Assembly (NCBI GenBank): GCA_004009845.1
Contig: RMBW01000052.1
Coordinates: forward strand, 150,885 to 214,884
Length of the DNA stretch: 64,000 nucleotides
Direction: 5' to 3'
DNA from: Davidsoniella eucalypti
Taxonomy: Eukaryota; Ascomycota; Sordariomycetes; Microascales; Ceratocystidaceae
Shown: positions 12,111 to 23,016 of the stretch, piece after piece
How positions within the stretch are numbered: position 1 is the first letter of the stretch
Layout of the letters: each line of letters opens with the position of its first letter
Notes under the pieces: model-generated
Databases searched by the model: none
What the model saw: only the letters and a program-made list of their open reading frames with translations
Told to the model about the DNA's origin: nothing
Position numbers and translations under genes: made by a program

Positions 12111-13089
12111 TCATGTGTTCTTGGGACTGTCTTGAGCTGCTTCGCTACTGGTAGCTTTAGGATCTGTAGGGTCCTTATCATCTCTTCTACTCAGGATTTC
12201 GTCGATGATGCCGTTTTCTAGAGCTTGCTCAGCTGTCATATAGTTATCACGCTCCATAAGTCTCTCGACCTCCGACTTGTCTAGTTGCTTGTCAGCAGGC
12301 AAGGCAATATTGACGTGTTTGCGGTAAATTTCGTTGACCTGATCACGAATGCGCGTAATTTGGCTTGCATAGATGAGAATATCACTAGTCTGGCCCTGAG
12401 TACCGCCTAGAGGCTGGTGTATCATAATGGCGCTATGCGGTAGGGAGTAGCGCTTGCCGGCAGCGCCACCGACGAGTAGAAGCGAGGCCATGGATGAGGC
12501 AGCGCCGACACACACGGTGGATACGGGAGAGCTGATGTAGCTCATAGTGTCGTAGATGGCTAGGCCAGCGGACACCATGCCACCGGGGGAGTTAATGTAC
12601 ATGGTGATGGTCTTCTCTGGGCTGTCAGACTCCAGCCACAAGAGCTGAGAAACGATGGAAGCCGCTGTGGTGTCATCGATGCTACCATTCAGACAGATGA
12701 TGCGTTCTTGTAGCAAACGTGAGAAGATGTCGTCTGTTAGATGTAGTGGATTGGTTAGTTAGGGTTAAGCTAGAAGAGAACAATGGGTTTCATTGAAGAA
12801 GACTGACAGGTACGCCAGCCGCCGGTCTACATAGAGAGAGTTAGTGAGCAAACCGCCCAAGATGCTAGTCTAGAAACGGGAATAATCTTACCGTGACCTC
12901 GGTGATATAAGGCATGGGGATATTGGCTGCCGGCGGCATATTTGAGTTCCGCGGCATGGCGCTTGAGAAGGCTCGGGTCGGCAAACTAGAGCCAGGCAAG
13001 ATTCCGGCCATTGTTGGTGAAGGCTTGGCCGGTTGGCGGACAGCTCGAACGGCTGAAGCCAGAAGCCGGAGGGATGATGAAGATTGCAT
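12111..13089 (-). CDS. mitochondrial ATP-dependent Clp protease proteolytic subunit
   Basis: Serine peptidase of family S14, the ClpP barrel of the mitochondrial matrix. Three exons on the - strand join in frame: 13089-12892, a 19-nt exon 12826-12808, and 12733-12111, giving 279 residues. The tiny exon completes the conserved block TEVTTGGWRTYDIFSRLL; its donor reads GTCAGT. The N-terminal 60 residues are rich in Ser, Arg and Ala and contain an RAFSSA-like presequence. Catalytic residues are visible: Ser in VGAASSMASLLL, His in AIMIHQPLGG, and Asp in MERDNYMTAEQALENGIID. The hydrophobic MYINSPGG and ALENGIIDEIL motifs are intact. The first ATG giving the presequence is at 13089. ClpP is missing from baker's yeast but present in various filamentous fungi. 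Confidence 0.94.
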
Positions 13090-14155
13090 TGGATAGATGA
13101 AAAAAAAAGAACACGGTATTGAGTTTACAAAGATGAGCACCAGGAGGTTAAAGTGAAGAAGATTAATCTGGGTTTGTTAATGGGAAGAATTGCAGCGGCT
13201 GAATTGTGAAATATGAATTGTGGAAACAAAGGGAAACAAGGAAACAACTGCTGCATTTAGTAGTTTTAGCTGGCTTTTGGTTGCTTTGTTTTGTTTTGGG
13301 CATCTGCGATGAGTAAGTAAGTAGTACAACGAACTGCTGTAACTTCCTCAACTTCCTATCCATGGGCAAAAACAGGGGATTAAAGTGGGCGCTCCACAGC
13401 GGTTCGCTATAGTGAAGAGTAGGAAAGAACGACAAATTCCAAAATGTCAGTTGACAAGGCGTTGTGCTTAGGGGACAACTCCCGAGCCCGTACAATACAT
13501 AATACATAAGTACATGCGAAACCCTAAGGACAAAGAATAGATTGAGGTCCAAAAAGAATCGTTCTGTGACGCTTAGATTTTCGAGCTATTTTGCAGAGAA
13601 TTGGCAGCCTTGTATGTGGCATTCCTGGAGCAGCAGAAAGAAGAGCTAGGGCTTTGATTGGAAAGGGTGCCATCATCAAGTTTGAGACATGTAAAGGCTG
13701 GGCTGTTCTTGGACAATGTTGTGAAGCTTGGAACAACACCGGGGAAAGACCAAGGCAAAAGAATAGGTACAATGTTACTTGAATAGAAAAATACTGGACC
13801 AACAACAAGAAAAAAACATGAACAAGTATGCTATCCAGCAGATCATTAGCCCTTCTTATATTACATAATTCTAGCGACTAACATAGTTCTTGACTTTTGA
13901 GTTATTTGATACTTTTTGTCCATCTAGACTCTGATTTTGTCTCACTCCAATTCCGCTCCTGCCTTGTTATTTTGTTGTTGCTTTTCTAATAGTTATTGGC
14001 TTTGGTTGGCTCGATGGCCCACCAAGTTTTTTTTATAGTTTTTTTTGAGCCTCAGTCAACTATGAGCGACCAGCTCAAAATCACCACCTATCAGCGAGTT
14101 GTCATGCATCAACAGAAACACAGCAAAGTCTCTTCGTTCTTTTGATCAGGGCAAC
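13090..14155. other. divergent promoter region between ClpP and the downstream + gene
   Basis: About 1.07 kb between two genes transcribed away from each other. No coding region is supported. An out-of-frame ATG at 14104 opens a 13-codon upstream frame just before the next gene. Confidence 0.5.
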
Positions 14156-15778
14156 ATGAGGCGCATCAACATCAAATCTCACTCCGTCATAAACGGCCGA
14201 CTTGGCCGACTTCAGCCTTGTGCCGGAAGCTCGCCGGGCTCGCTGAGCCTATCGGACTCGTCACGTGCCTTTTTCAGCGACAGCGTAGACTCCGGACGGA
14301 ACGCCGAGCTATACAAGCCCGAGACATTTGAAACACACCCAGACTATGACGCGGCCTCCAATACCATCCGCACTGCTCCGGGAATAGCATTGCCAGCCTC
14401 GCCCATCATGGACCCGTCGTGGCGGCAGACGCAGGGATTTTTCCGGGCCCCAAAAGCCCGCGGCAAAGCACCGACGGGACGCTTTCGTAAATTGCTCAGT
14501 CGTAACCCGTACGCTCATCTACTGGCGAGTCCGCTTCGCCTGGATCCCGTGAGCAGAGCGGTGTTGCCGCGTGGGTTGCTGGCTAACTTTGAGGTCGTTA
14601 AGCATCCGGTTACCGGTAAGCCGTGGTGGGCGCCCATGGTTGGAACGACGCCGAGTGTTGGGCAGATCGCATGTGATGCTCAAGAGGGGATGGAAGATGC
14701 CTTGGAAGAAGGCGGCGACGGGGAGCTGACGGAGGCTGAGGTTCAGGCTATAACAGATGCTCAAGAGCATATTGACAGTCTACTTGGTATGGCAGACCTG
14801 TCGCCAGATGCTGAACATGGGCTAGAGGAGCCCGTCAATGCCAATACGCAAAAAGACGCCACATCAGACGTCAGTGCCGCTGATCCAATTGCACAACAAG
14901 ACTCTACATCGAAATCGAGCGCCATTAAAAGTATCAACGAAGAAGAGTCGGAAATCATACTTCCTCGTCTCCCTGGTGCCCCAGACATAGATTCACTCTC
15001 CGACCTCACACCCGCTTCTCGATCTTCTACCCCACCACGTGCCGATTTCATGCCTCACTTACGGGTATACACACACCTCTCCCTGAGTGCCTTGAGTTCA
15101 CTCGACACACGTGTCGCTGGTCATCCAAAAGCATACTCATTGCTGGCCCAAAGACGCAGTAATCACCACCACTGGCTACACCACTCGCCTCCGGTATGGC
15201 GTGAAGGCATGGCCCTGACATATCTTCAGGTCTTGAGAGATGGACTCCTCGATGATTTTACGCTCTTGGCGCATCCGAAAGTACTCGGAAAGACATATCC
15301 GAGTACCAAGGCCGAAGAGGACGGTTATGTTGGTGATAACGACTCTACATTGACAAGTGAGTCCGAGTCAGCTTGGCCTAGTCCCTTTGTTATTGTTTCT
15401 TCTTGGGAAGATCTTCCGTCTTCAGTTCCACCAAAGACGCTGCGAGGTGTAGTTCTTTGGACTTCACCACTTCCATCATCATCTTCTTCTATAGAATCAG
15501 AATCACTAGATTCAAGTCCACCACCACCACCACCACCACCACCACCGTCTACAACAACATATACATTCCCAAACACGCAGTTCAACTCAGTCGTCCCGAT
15601 TCACGATATGCGTTTTCTCTTAGGCGACCAGGGAATCGAAGAGCTACATCGTAGAGTACCGCAACTTGCCAACTCTCCAATAGTTTTGCTTGTACGACCC
15701 ATGTCATTCCATGTTCGACGGCGCCTATGGCAGCTTGAAGGGTTTCTTAGCCCGCTAGCTAAAAAGAAACCTAAATAG
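14156..15778 (+). CDS. ascomycete protein of unknown function, probably mitochondrial
   Basis: Single-exon gene of 540 residues from the ATG at 14156; the open frame extends upstream only through non-ATG codons. The N-terminus (MRRINIKSHSVINGRLGRLQ) is basic and free of acidic residues, as in a mitochondrial presequence. A conserved-looking core at about 117-165 contains NPYAHLLASPLRLDPVSRAV and FEVVKHPVTGKPWWAPM, a pattern I associate with uncharacterised Pezizomycotina proteins. An acidic, Ser-rich linker at about 190-300 separates it from a second folded-looking part (YTHLSLSALSSLDTRVAGHP, VWREGMALTYLQVLRDGLLD). A run of about ten prolines near 455-470 is encoded by a CCA repeat. The end (SFHVRRRLWQLEGFLSPLAK) looks structured. 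I assign no function. Confidence 0.82.
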   Translation: MRRINIKSHSVINGRLGRLQPCAGSSPGSLSLSDSSRAFFSDSVDSGRNAELYKPETFETHPDYDAASNTIRTAPGIALPASPIMDPSWRQTQGFFRAPKARGKAPTGRFRKLLSRNPYAHLLASPLRLDPVSRAVLPRGLLANFEVVKHPVTGKPWWAPMVGTTPSVGQIACDAQEGMEDALEEGGDGELTEAEVQAITDAQEHIDSLLGMADLSPDAEHGLEEPVNANTQKDATSDVSAADPIAQQDSTSKSSAIKSINEEESEIILPRLPGAPDIDSLSDLTPASRSSTPPRADFMPHLRVYTHLSLSALSSLDTRVAGHPKAYSLLAQRRSNHHHWLHHSPPVWREGMALTYLQVLRDGLLDDFTLLAHPKVLGKTYPSTKAEEDGYVGDNDSTLTSESESAWPSPFVIVSSWEDLPSSVPPKTLRGVVLWTSPLPSSSSSIESESLDSSPPPPPPPPPPSTTTYTFPNTQFNSVVPIHDMRFLLGDQGIEELHRRVPQLANSPIVLLVRPMSFHVRRRLWQLEGFLSPLAKKKPK

Positions 15779-16285
15779 ATTTTCTTTTATGTTGATATGT
15801 TAGGTTGTACATACATACACATAGTAAAAAGTAAGGTAGTATGTAAAATAAATGGAATAGGCTTTTTTTTTGCTCGAAAAAATGGACTTTATTTCAGAAA
15901 CCCAAACCCCGGCACTTGTGTATCTTCAAAATGAAAGACATTAGTGATGTAGTAAAAAAAAAATAACCACTAAGACTAATAATATAAACAAAAAAAACAA
16001 GATCAAAAACAAAAGACAGAAAACATAATAACTAAACTCTAAAAATCAAAATGGTGGCCGCGATACCCTGAAGCCAATAATGAGAAACTCGCTTATACGA
16101 CCAAGACTGCCAAGGTGAAAACACTAGATAGAATGGGAGAAGCCTGTGATGGTAGTAAAGAGACCGTCGAATGCTTCTTCAACTACCTACTCAGTCTACC
16201 CACACCTTCACCCAGTTTTTTTCCGACTGTCCAAGATTTACGATATAAAGCTCATCATGCCATGATCTCTGGGTAAGTCGCCAAG
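15779..16285. other. intergenic: convergent 3' ends
   Basis: Lies between the stops of the + gene ending at 15778 and the - gene ending at 16286. AT-rich with A-runs near 15950-16020; no coding region seen. Confidence 0.6.
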
Positions 16286-16505
16286 TCACGCCGTAGGACC
16301 GCCTGAGCCATGCCCTCCTAGAGACAGTAAGCCACTTCGCAATGGGACGGAATCCTCGGTGCTAGTACTACTGCTTCCATTGGAATCATCAGCCTCGCCA
16401 CCACAGCCCGTTGATTGCGTAAAACCCGATACGTCACTAAGCATCGAGCTAGTACGCCCACGGGTCTTGACTGTAGCTAGACCAGAAGAGGGTATCCGAG
16501 AAGAC

Positions 16506-16537
<32 letters not shown>

Positions 16538-19500
16538 CGGTTGTTGGCTAAGAAGCGACGTCGACGAAAGCGTCGGTCCCCAAATCTGGGATCCGTTGCT
16601 AACAGACGATATCACAGGGAACGCAGAACTAGACACAGTCGGAGCGGTATCGGCACTCGACGACGGCCAGAGCCCGACCGGAAAGTGAGTGCCTAGAGAA
16701 GGCTGCGGCGGGTTCCAGGGCGAGGAGGTCATGGCGACAGAAACCGACGAAGGACCAGAGACGGCGGGGCCAAAGATGCCAGGAGGCGTGGGAAGGCCCG
16801 GTGGAAGCCCTGAAGACGAGATCGAGATGTTGGCGTTTCCGTCGAGCGTATCGAACGGAGGGGGTGAGTATCCATTAGCGAGATTGGGTTGAGGATCAGA
16901 CTGCATCGTATCATACTGAACATGGTAAGCGCTAGTGTAGAGTTGTTGTCCACGCTGATATATGGCTTCACGTAGCTGGGTGTTACGTTGCTCGGAGTTA
17001 TTGACAATGTCTTGCAGCTTGTTGTTCCGATTGCGCATCTCACCTTCGTACGTGATACGCTTCTGGCGATTCCGTTCAGCTTCGTCTAGACCGCGGTTGG
17101 TGGCGTCTTGGATGTTCGATATCTCGGTCTCGACCTTGGTAATACGTGTAAGAACCTTGTTACGCTTTGCCTGTAAAGCCTGGATAGAAGATTGCTTCTT
17201 GTCTAGCGTCTTTTCAAGGTTGAGGCGCTCGATCTTGTAGCTTTCCAAAACAGCGTCAAACTCCCGTTTTTCAGAGTTATACAGTGCTTCGGCGGCCTTT
17301 TTGCGAGCTAGCATATCAGCAGGAACCTTATCAACCTTAGCGATCTTGATATCGAGCTCTTGTACGTCCTTGGTGGCTTGGTTTTGTTGAGTTTGCTGGG
17401 CCTTGATCTTCTGGCGAATACGCTCATCATTGCCATTGGCGCTATTGGTACCATTCTCTGACATTTCGATATCCTTCTTGAGCGAGTTGATTTTGGAACG
17501 CCATTCTTTACGGAGGGTCTTGAGCCTAGCACGCTCATCAGTGAGACGGTCATCTGCTGCCACAATCGACGTTTTAAGTGTGGTAGCGGGTGAGTCTGGG
17601 CGAAGTGGCGGCTGAGGAGGCGGGGCAACAACGGCGTTGTTACTGCTAGCCTTGATACTGTCGGTGGTACGAGAAGGCTCGGCCGTAGTCATGATAGTAG
17701 TCGCGAAGATGACTTGTTCAGTTTTGCTATGGACGAACTGGCATACATACTTGCTCATAGGACGGAGTCCGTAGATATCACCGCACCAACGAAGGGCGGT
17801 TGGAGTATGAGCTGAGGGCAAGGTTCCGTCTGAGGCTGCCGTGTTGGTATCGATGGCATCTTGATTTTTAGAGGGGACTATCCGGGTTGAAGGCCAATGG
17901 GCGTTGTTGATACGCACATAGAATGGCTTCGTTAGATCGATGTCTTCTCCCGGTATAGAGTTGTTAATGTTGTTGTTGTGATTGATATTGTTCAGGTGAA
18001 GAGACTCTGAAGAGTGGTGGTGATGGTTAAGGTCATGATTCGCTGCAGCCATGGCATCATTAGAAAAGAAACTGGTACTAAAACAAACTTCATCACAGCC
18101 AATATACGATATCCATATTTGTGAGTCCTGCGAGTTGAACGGCGCATTTCCAAGATCATGGACGCCGGTGGCTTTGGAATCAGCCGACTCTAGGGCTACT
18201 TGTGAAAGTTCGTATTCTTTGGCCATGATTATTTTGGTGCTGGCGAGAGCAGACCAAAGCGGTTGTTGCAACCGTACATGGACATTCTGCTTCCGCTTCT
18301 TTTTGGTATTGGACGGCGTTGATGTGCCATCGGAGCCTGCAACACCAGTTTCGGGATCTTGGATCGAAGAGTCGGCAGTCAGATCGGCATATGCTCTGTT
18401 GCCGGCTTCGGGATCTCCCGCCACAGGGCTTGTCACGGCAATGCTGCCCATTTCACGGCGGAGGTACCAGCCCTTGATGAAGCGTACCAGTCCTTGCATA
18501 AGGATGTGGATGGCTAGGGCAATCTTGACCCAACCATCGAAGCCACGATGGGGGTTAGGGGTGTAGTCGACTTGCGGGTTCATGAAATCAGGCACAGGCC
18601 AAGACGCTGGAAGTAAGCGGTATATTGGCGGGGCCCAGGCCTTTTTAGAGTTTTTGAATATATGTGAAATACCAAGAACGCTTAAACAAACGAAGAAGCC
18701 CTTGTCTCGCCTAGGGCCGCTGACGGTGGATTGGTTTGGACCACCGCCTAGAGTGACGGATATGACGAGTTTGGCCAGATCCAGCATAAATGATTGCATA
18801 GGTGACCACAGAAAGAGCCAAAATAGTAATAATAATGTATCGAAGGAAGCAGCTGCGAATAGAGACGGCTTCGTGGTGTTGTTCCAGTCGAGCAGGTCTG
18901 CGAGGTTGATATGCATGCCAGAGGTAGTAGTTACTGACGGAACGATTGTTAGGAAGGAAAAGGCAATATAGACGAGGGAGAGGATGGTAGATGGCATGTG
19001 AAGAAGCAGGATCATGATAGCCAGCGTATCCTGGACGGGGAAAGTGCGCAGGACGGTGGCGGCCATGTCGAGAACGCCAGGGTCCCGGTGGACATCGGAG
19101 TTTTTGAGGGCATTAACATCTATGAGACGGTGGTTGTTGTTGTCGCTGACGAACGAATCGATGCTGGAGATATCAGAGCCAGTGCCTACCGAGCCACGGC
19201 GAAGACTGATCATAATGGCGGGAGGGCCGTGTCTCGAATCGTCGAGACTACGAAGAGCAGTGGGTTTGCGAAGATAGGCGAGGGCTGAGGACGCGGCAGG
19301 ATTAGGACTGGCAAAGCAAGAATTTAAAGCAGATGCCGCCGAAGAGGCAGAAGAGCCGGTCGCGTGCCCATTGGCCGAGGGGGGTATCGAGACGGGGGAG
19401 GTCGAGATGAACGGAGTTGAGCAAGACGAGGCAGACGACTGGGTGGCAAGGCGAGCACCCGGAGCTGCAGTGCCAGGCAAAGTAGAAGTACGGGTGCTTG

Positions 19501-19765
19501 CTTGAGTGACTGGATGAGTAACTGGGCCGAGGCTATGGTGTGTCCGGCTTAAAGCAGTAGAAGCGGCGGCGTGACAAAGGCTCTTCTTCTTGTGCTTCTT
19601 ATTCGCCGAGGAAGAAACAGCGTCGTCTACAAAAAATCGAAGTTGTGCGGTTACCGAATCATTACAAGGGTTTCCAACAAGACTGACACTACTAGTAGTA
19701 GTAGTAGATTCGTGCTGAGATACTCCGACTTGGTTTCGTCTAGCAGACACTGCAATCCGAGGCAT
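16286..19765 (-). CDS. AcrB-like multi-pass membrane and coiled-coil protein (ubiquitination network)
   Basis: Single-exon gene of 1,159 residues. The first 240 residues are low-complexity Ser/Thr/Ala. Hydrophobic segments follow at about 246-275 (LAIMILLLHMPSTILSLVYI), 305-335 (LLLLFWLFLWSPMQSFMLDL), 355-370 and 411-430 (IALAIHILMQGLVRFIKGWY). A fibronectin-like stretch lies near 550-700, with WCGDIYGLRPMSKYVCQFVH. A long charged coiled coil covers about 735-945. The tail is Pro/Ser/Gln-rich with a Gln run near 1075-1088. This order (several membrane segments, then coiled coil) matches the fungal family annotated as ubiquitination network signalling protein AcrB, linked in Aspergillus nidulans to CreB/CreC deubiquitination and acriflavine resistance. 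The family call rests on architecture recalled from memory, so the role is inferred. Confidence 0.78.
16510..16545 (-). repeat. CAG/CAA tract encoding polyglutamine
   Basis: Trinucleotide repeat inside the AcrB-like gene, giving about eleven consecutive Gln codons (mixed CAG and CAA) in a disordered tail. Confidence 0.85.
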
Positions 19766-20857
19766 ACGCAGGAACTGCAGACAGAAAGATCACAAGGCGA
19801 AATGACGAGTAGCCTGGAGTCGTAGGGATGGCGAGAAAAATGAAGAAAAAAGAGTGAAATTCCAAGGCCAGAAATGAGAGCCAGAAAAAATGCACTCGAT
19901 CGTTGGCTATCGTAGGTTCCGGATATGCAGGAGGCTGCGGGCGTAAGGCTGACGACGAAAACAAGAGTGAGAACGGAGAAATCGAAAACGAGATCGAGGG
20001 TCGGAAAAATCGAGAGGCGAGGAATGGCTTGACTGAGGGTGTGCTTCGATTTAGCGTGGCGGTGGATGAATCGATGGATGGAGAGATGGATGATGATGGA
20101 GTTACGATGGCCTGCAAAAAGAGAAAAAAATGCAAAAGGGATTTCCAATTGTGAGCCTAGAGGTTTCACGGTTTTGCTAGGCCGGGCCGGCAATTGAACA
20201 ACAATCAACAATTGAAAATTGAACCAAAGCGACGTTTAAGCGATTGTCGACGGTTTCAGGTGCAGAAGAAAAGAAGGGAAAAAAAGACACGAGAAGAGAG
20301 AAAATAAAAGATAAATAGATGCGATGTCTTGAAAATGATGGATATTGGCTAAACCGCCCTCAATCGCCTGCGAACGAAGTCGAAGAGAGAACGAGGAAAA
20401 TATAAAAGGAAAGATAATAAAATAAAAAAGAGGCTAGTTAACTACGTAGATAGAAAAGGAAGAAGGGAAAGAAAGATATAACGATGTTGCCTAACTGACT
20501 ACAACTATGTATGTAAGTAAAAAAGATTTGCGTTGTGTTGTGCAAAAACGAAATAAATGGATGGGACACGGCACAAAAAAAACGGATTAAAATCACAAAA
20601 TCCAGATTAAGCAAGCACTCTAAACTAGGCTTGTCTGGTCAGGATAGCAAAGGAAAAAAGGAAAGAACCTTTTTGACGGAATGAGGAGCAAGAGTCCAAA
20701 AAAGGCAGGAAAATAAGAAGAAAAATAAACATAGCCAGTACGTCACTAAACAAAGGAAGGGGGAGAGATAAAGCGTGTCTCTCTTGTCACTAGGGATATA
20801 CGAGTCAACTTTTTTTACTAATACACTATTCGATGGCTAATGGAGCCGGCATTCATT
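19766..20857. other. upstream region of the AcrB-like gene
   Basis: Purine-rich on the + strand (pyrimidine-rich on the transcribed strand), as expected for the promoter and leader of the - gene starting at 19765. Open frames here are low-complexity. No gene is supported. Confidence 0.5.
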
Positions 20858-21288
20858 TTAGCCTGTTCTGTTGACGGCGGACTTGAGTTGATCAATCATC
20901 ATGACTGACTCGTTCCGCCCTGCCAGCCAAAAGCCAATGCCGAAGCCGAAGCCGAGGCCGGCGGCAAGTATTAAAGTATTACTCTAATACCACGACCAAG
21001 TAGTATCCGTGATATCGATGACATTAACGATATGACCAGCCGCAACGACTACTACTTTAGTATGTACTTGAAGGTCAGTTTCTCTAGCCTTTCTACTGAT
21101 ATTCTCGGCTTCTTTTCCTTGCCCTGTTGGATGCTTCCGGCACTGTTATTCTACTGTATTTCTTCATATAGAGCCTGCAGCGCTGTGATCCCTCCTGGAA
21201 CGTTACGCTAGGTGTCCCCTGGCTATCCCCTGTAGCCGGCACCGAAGGGTCCTAGAAGGCTCGCCAAGGCACCCTAAAAGGGGACGGC
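20858..21288 (-). pseudogene. possible decayed gene with in-frame TAG codons
   Basis: This GC-richer island sits in AT-rich flanks. On the - strand one frame reads protein-like segments broken only by TAG: GALASLLGPFGAGYRG, RNVPGGITALQALYEEIQ, then NNSAGSIQQGKEKKPRISVE followed by RLEKLTFKYILK. Farther on, 20983-20858 reads SNTLILAAGLGFGFGIGFWL then AGRNESVMMIDQLKSAVNRT and a stop; this is a glycine-zipper membrane segment with a short tail. An 84-nt intron-like segment (20984-21067, GTACAT to TATTAG) lies between but does not join the two in the same phase. I read it as a gene or transposon remnant. A live gene with different splicing, or chance, remains possible. No family recognised. Confidence 0.35.
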
Positions 21289-23016
21289 TAGAAGAGGTTC
21301 TCCATAAGTTGAATAGGCTGTTCAGGAACCACGCCGTGCGTATAAGGAGTCCGCACATGTCTCACCGCCGCAAAAAAACACAGTTTTCTCTCCAAAGTGA
21401 AGCTTTTTTCATTAGTAAAGAGAAAAATAAAGAAAAAAATAAAGAAGAAAAAAAACTGCCTTCATCTCTCTTTCTTCTCTCTCAAGTCTTCCTTCGCCTT
21501 TTATCATGAGGACAGCAAAATAAAAATTAAAAATTAACCCCACGGTTCAAAAGTCAATGCCGAACAAGCCTATCACATCCCGTATTTGAAGATTGATCTC
21601 GATCTAACCCAAACTACAAAAACCCGTACCAAGAAAAGCCAAGTCCTATCTTTGTTCTTGACGAAGATACACAGTAGGAAAAACCACTACATTTCTTCGG
21701 TATGAGTATTAGTATATACAAATAGTCAAGACGGGCTAATCGGACGTTTCGGATCGTCATCAATCCTCCATTCTTCGTGATGTTGATCAGCTCTCAAAAA
21801 AATAAATCCAAAAAGTCCCGGCCAGTCCAGTCCAGTTCTAGCTCAGCTCTCCAATATTACAACTATCCCGAGTTTAGTCTAGTTAGTTGTAGTAAACAAG
21901 AAAAAAAATATATATACTTGGTCTCTTATGAAATCAACAACAAGATCACGTGCCATAACCAGCAGAAACAATAACCCATTTTGTCGGCTATTTCCCCTTC
22001 TTATTCCTTCCGCCAAGACGTCATAAAACACTGGACAGTTTCCTAGCCCAAGTAAACTAAACCTTCTGCAATATCGACGTGACTTTATATAGCTCTTATC
22101 TCTCAAGCCCTGCAGTACAAAAGCTCGTGCTTTCTTTCGTTTCCTTTCTTCATGCTAGTCTTGACTTTTCCCTTCTTTTGTCATAACGTTATCTCGATCT
22201 AGAGAACTGGCTGCCCTGTCATTGACAAGAGAGGAGAAAGATAAGATTAAACATGAAGAAAAAGAAGGAAAAGAGCTTGGTCCAAGCGTTTCTCGCCCTG
22301 CTTAAACAAACATCATCCTCTCGAAATGAAAGAAATAAAATAAAATAACGTATATGCATGTACAGATATAGTAGGACGGTCTGTCCGCTTGTCAGTGGGT
22401 TTGTGATAGGCTATTATAACCAATCATTGTGCTTATGTTTCCCTTCCTGCTCTTTCAAAAACAAAAACAAAAGGTAATGCAATGCTAGCTCTTCCTCCCC
22501 AAGAGCTTACAACGACTAATGCCGCTATAATCTTCAGCGTGAGGGGTAACATGTTTTGTTGCAGGATACATAAAATCCAGGCTCACTTCCAAGGCCTAAA
22601 TGCTACCACTAATAGCATTATGAGCAAGTTCCAGTACTACCATAATTGCAGTTTTATTTGCTCTGTTTCTGTAACCTGCAGCAGATATGACGATCAGAAC
22701 CATACCTCGTTTTTATTCCATGTTTTGTCTCGTTCTCTCAAATATATGCTCAATTACTATGAATGTTATTTACCGGTAATGGGTTGGCCTGCTCAGTGCA
22801 ATGACAAGATCAGGAAAAGCAAGGACAATGTCCCGGGAGTACATGTCCTACCAGCTGTTACCGTAGTAGTTTGTACAGTCCTGCACGACAGCGTCCTTGC
22901 TATGTATACTATACAGCATGAGATAGCTGGTATACATAACACATTGCGTGTCTATTGACGCTCAAAGACCCCCCTCTACGAACCCCTCTCTCTATATATG
23001 CCTCTCTCTCTCTCTG
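21289..23016. other. intergenic, no gene recognised
   Basis: AT-rich spacer with A-runs (21363-21370, 21415-21456, 21898-21910) and CT microrepeats near 22983-23015. A + frame of 158 codons at 22482-22958 has a Cys-rich, irregular composition and no recognisable motif; I do not call it a gene. Confidence 0.45.

Noticed and set aside
22482..22958. 158-codon open frame on the + strand
   Set aside because: Irregular Cys-rich composition, no recognisable motif and AT-rich surroundings; most likely a chance frame.
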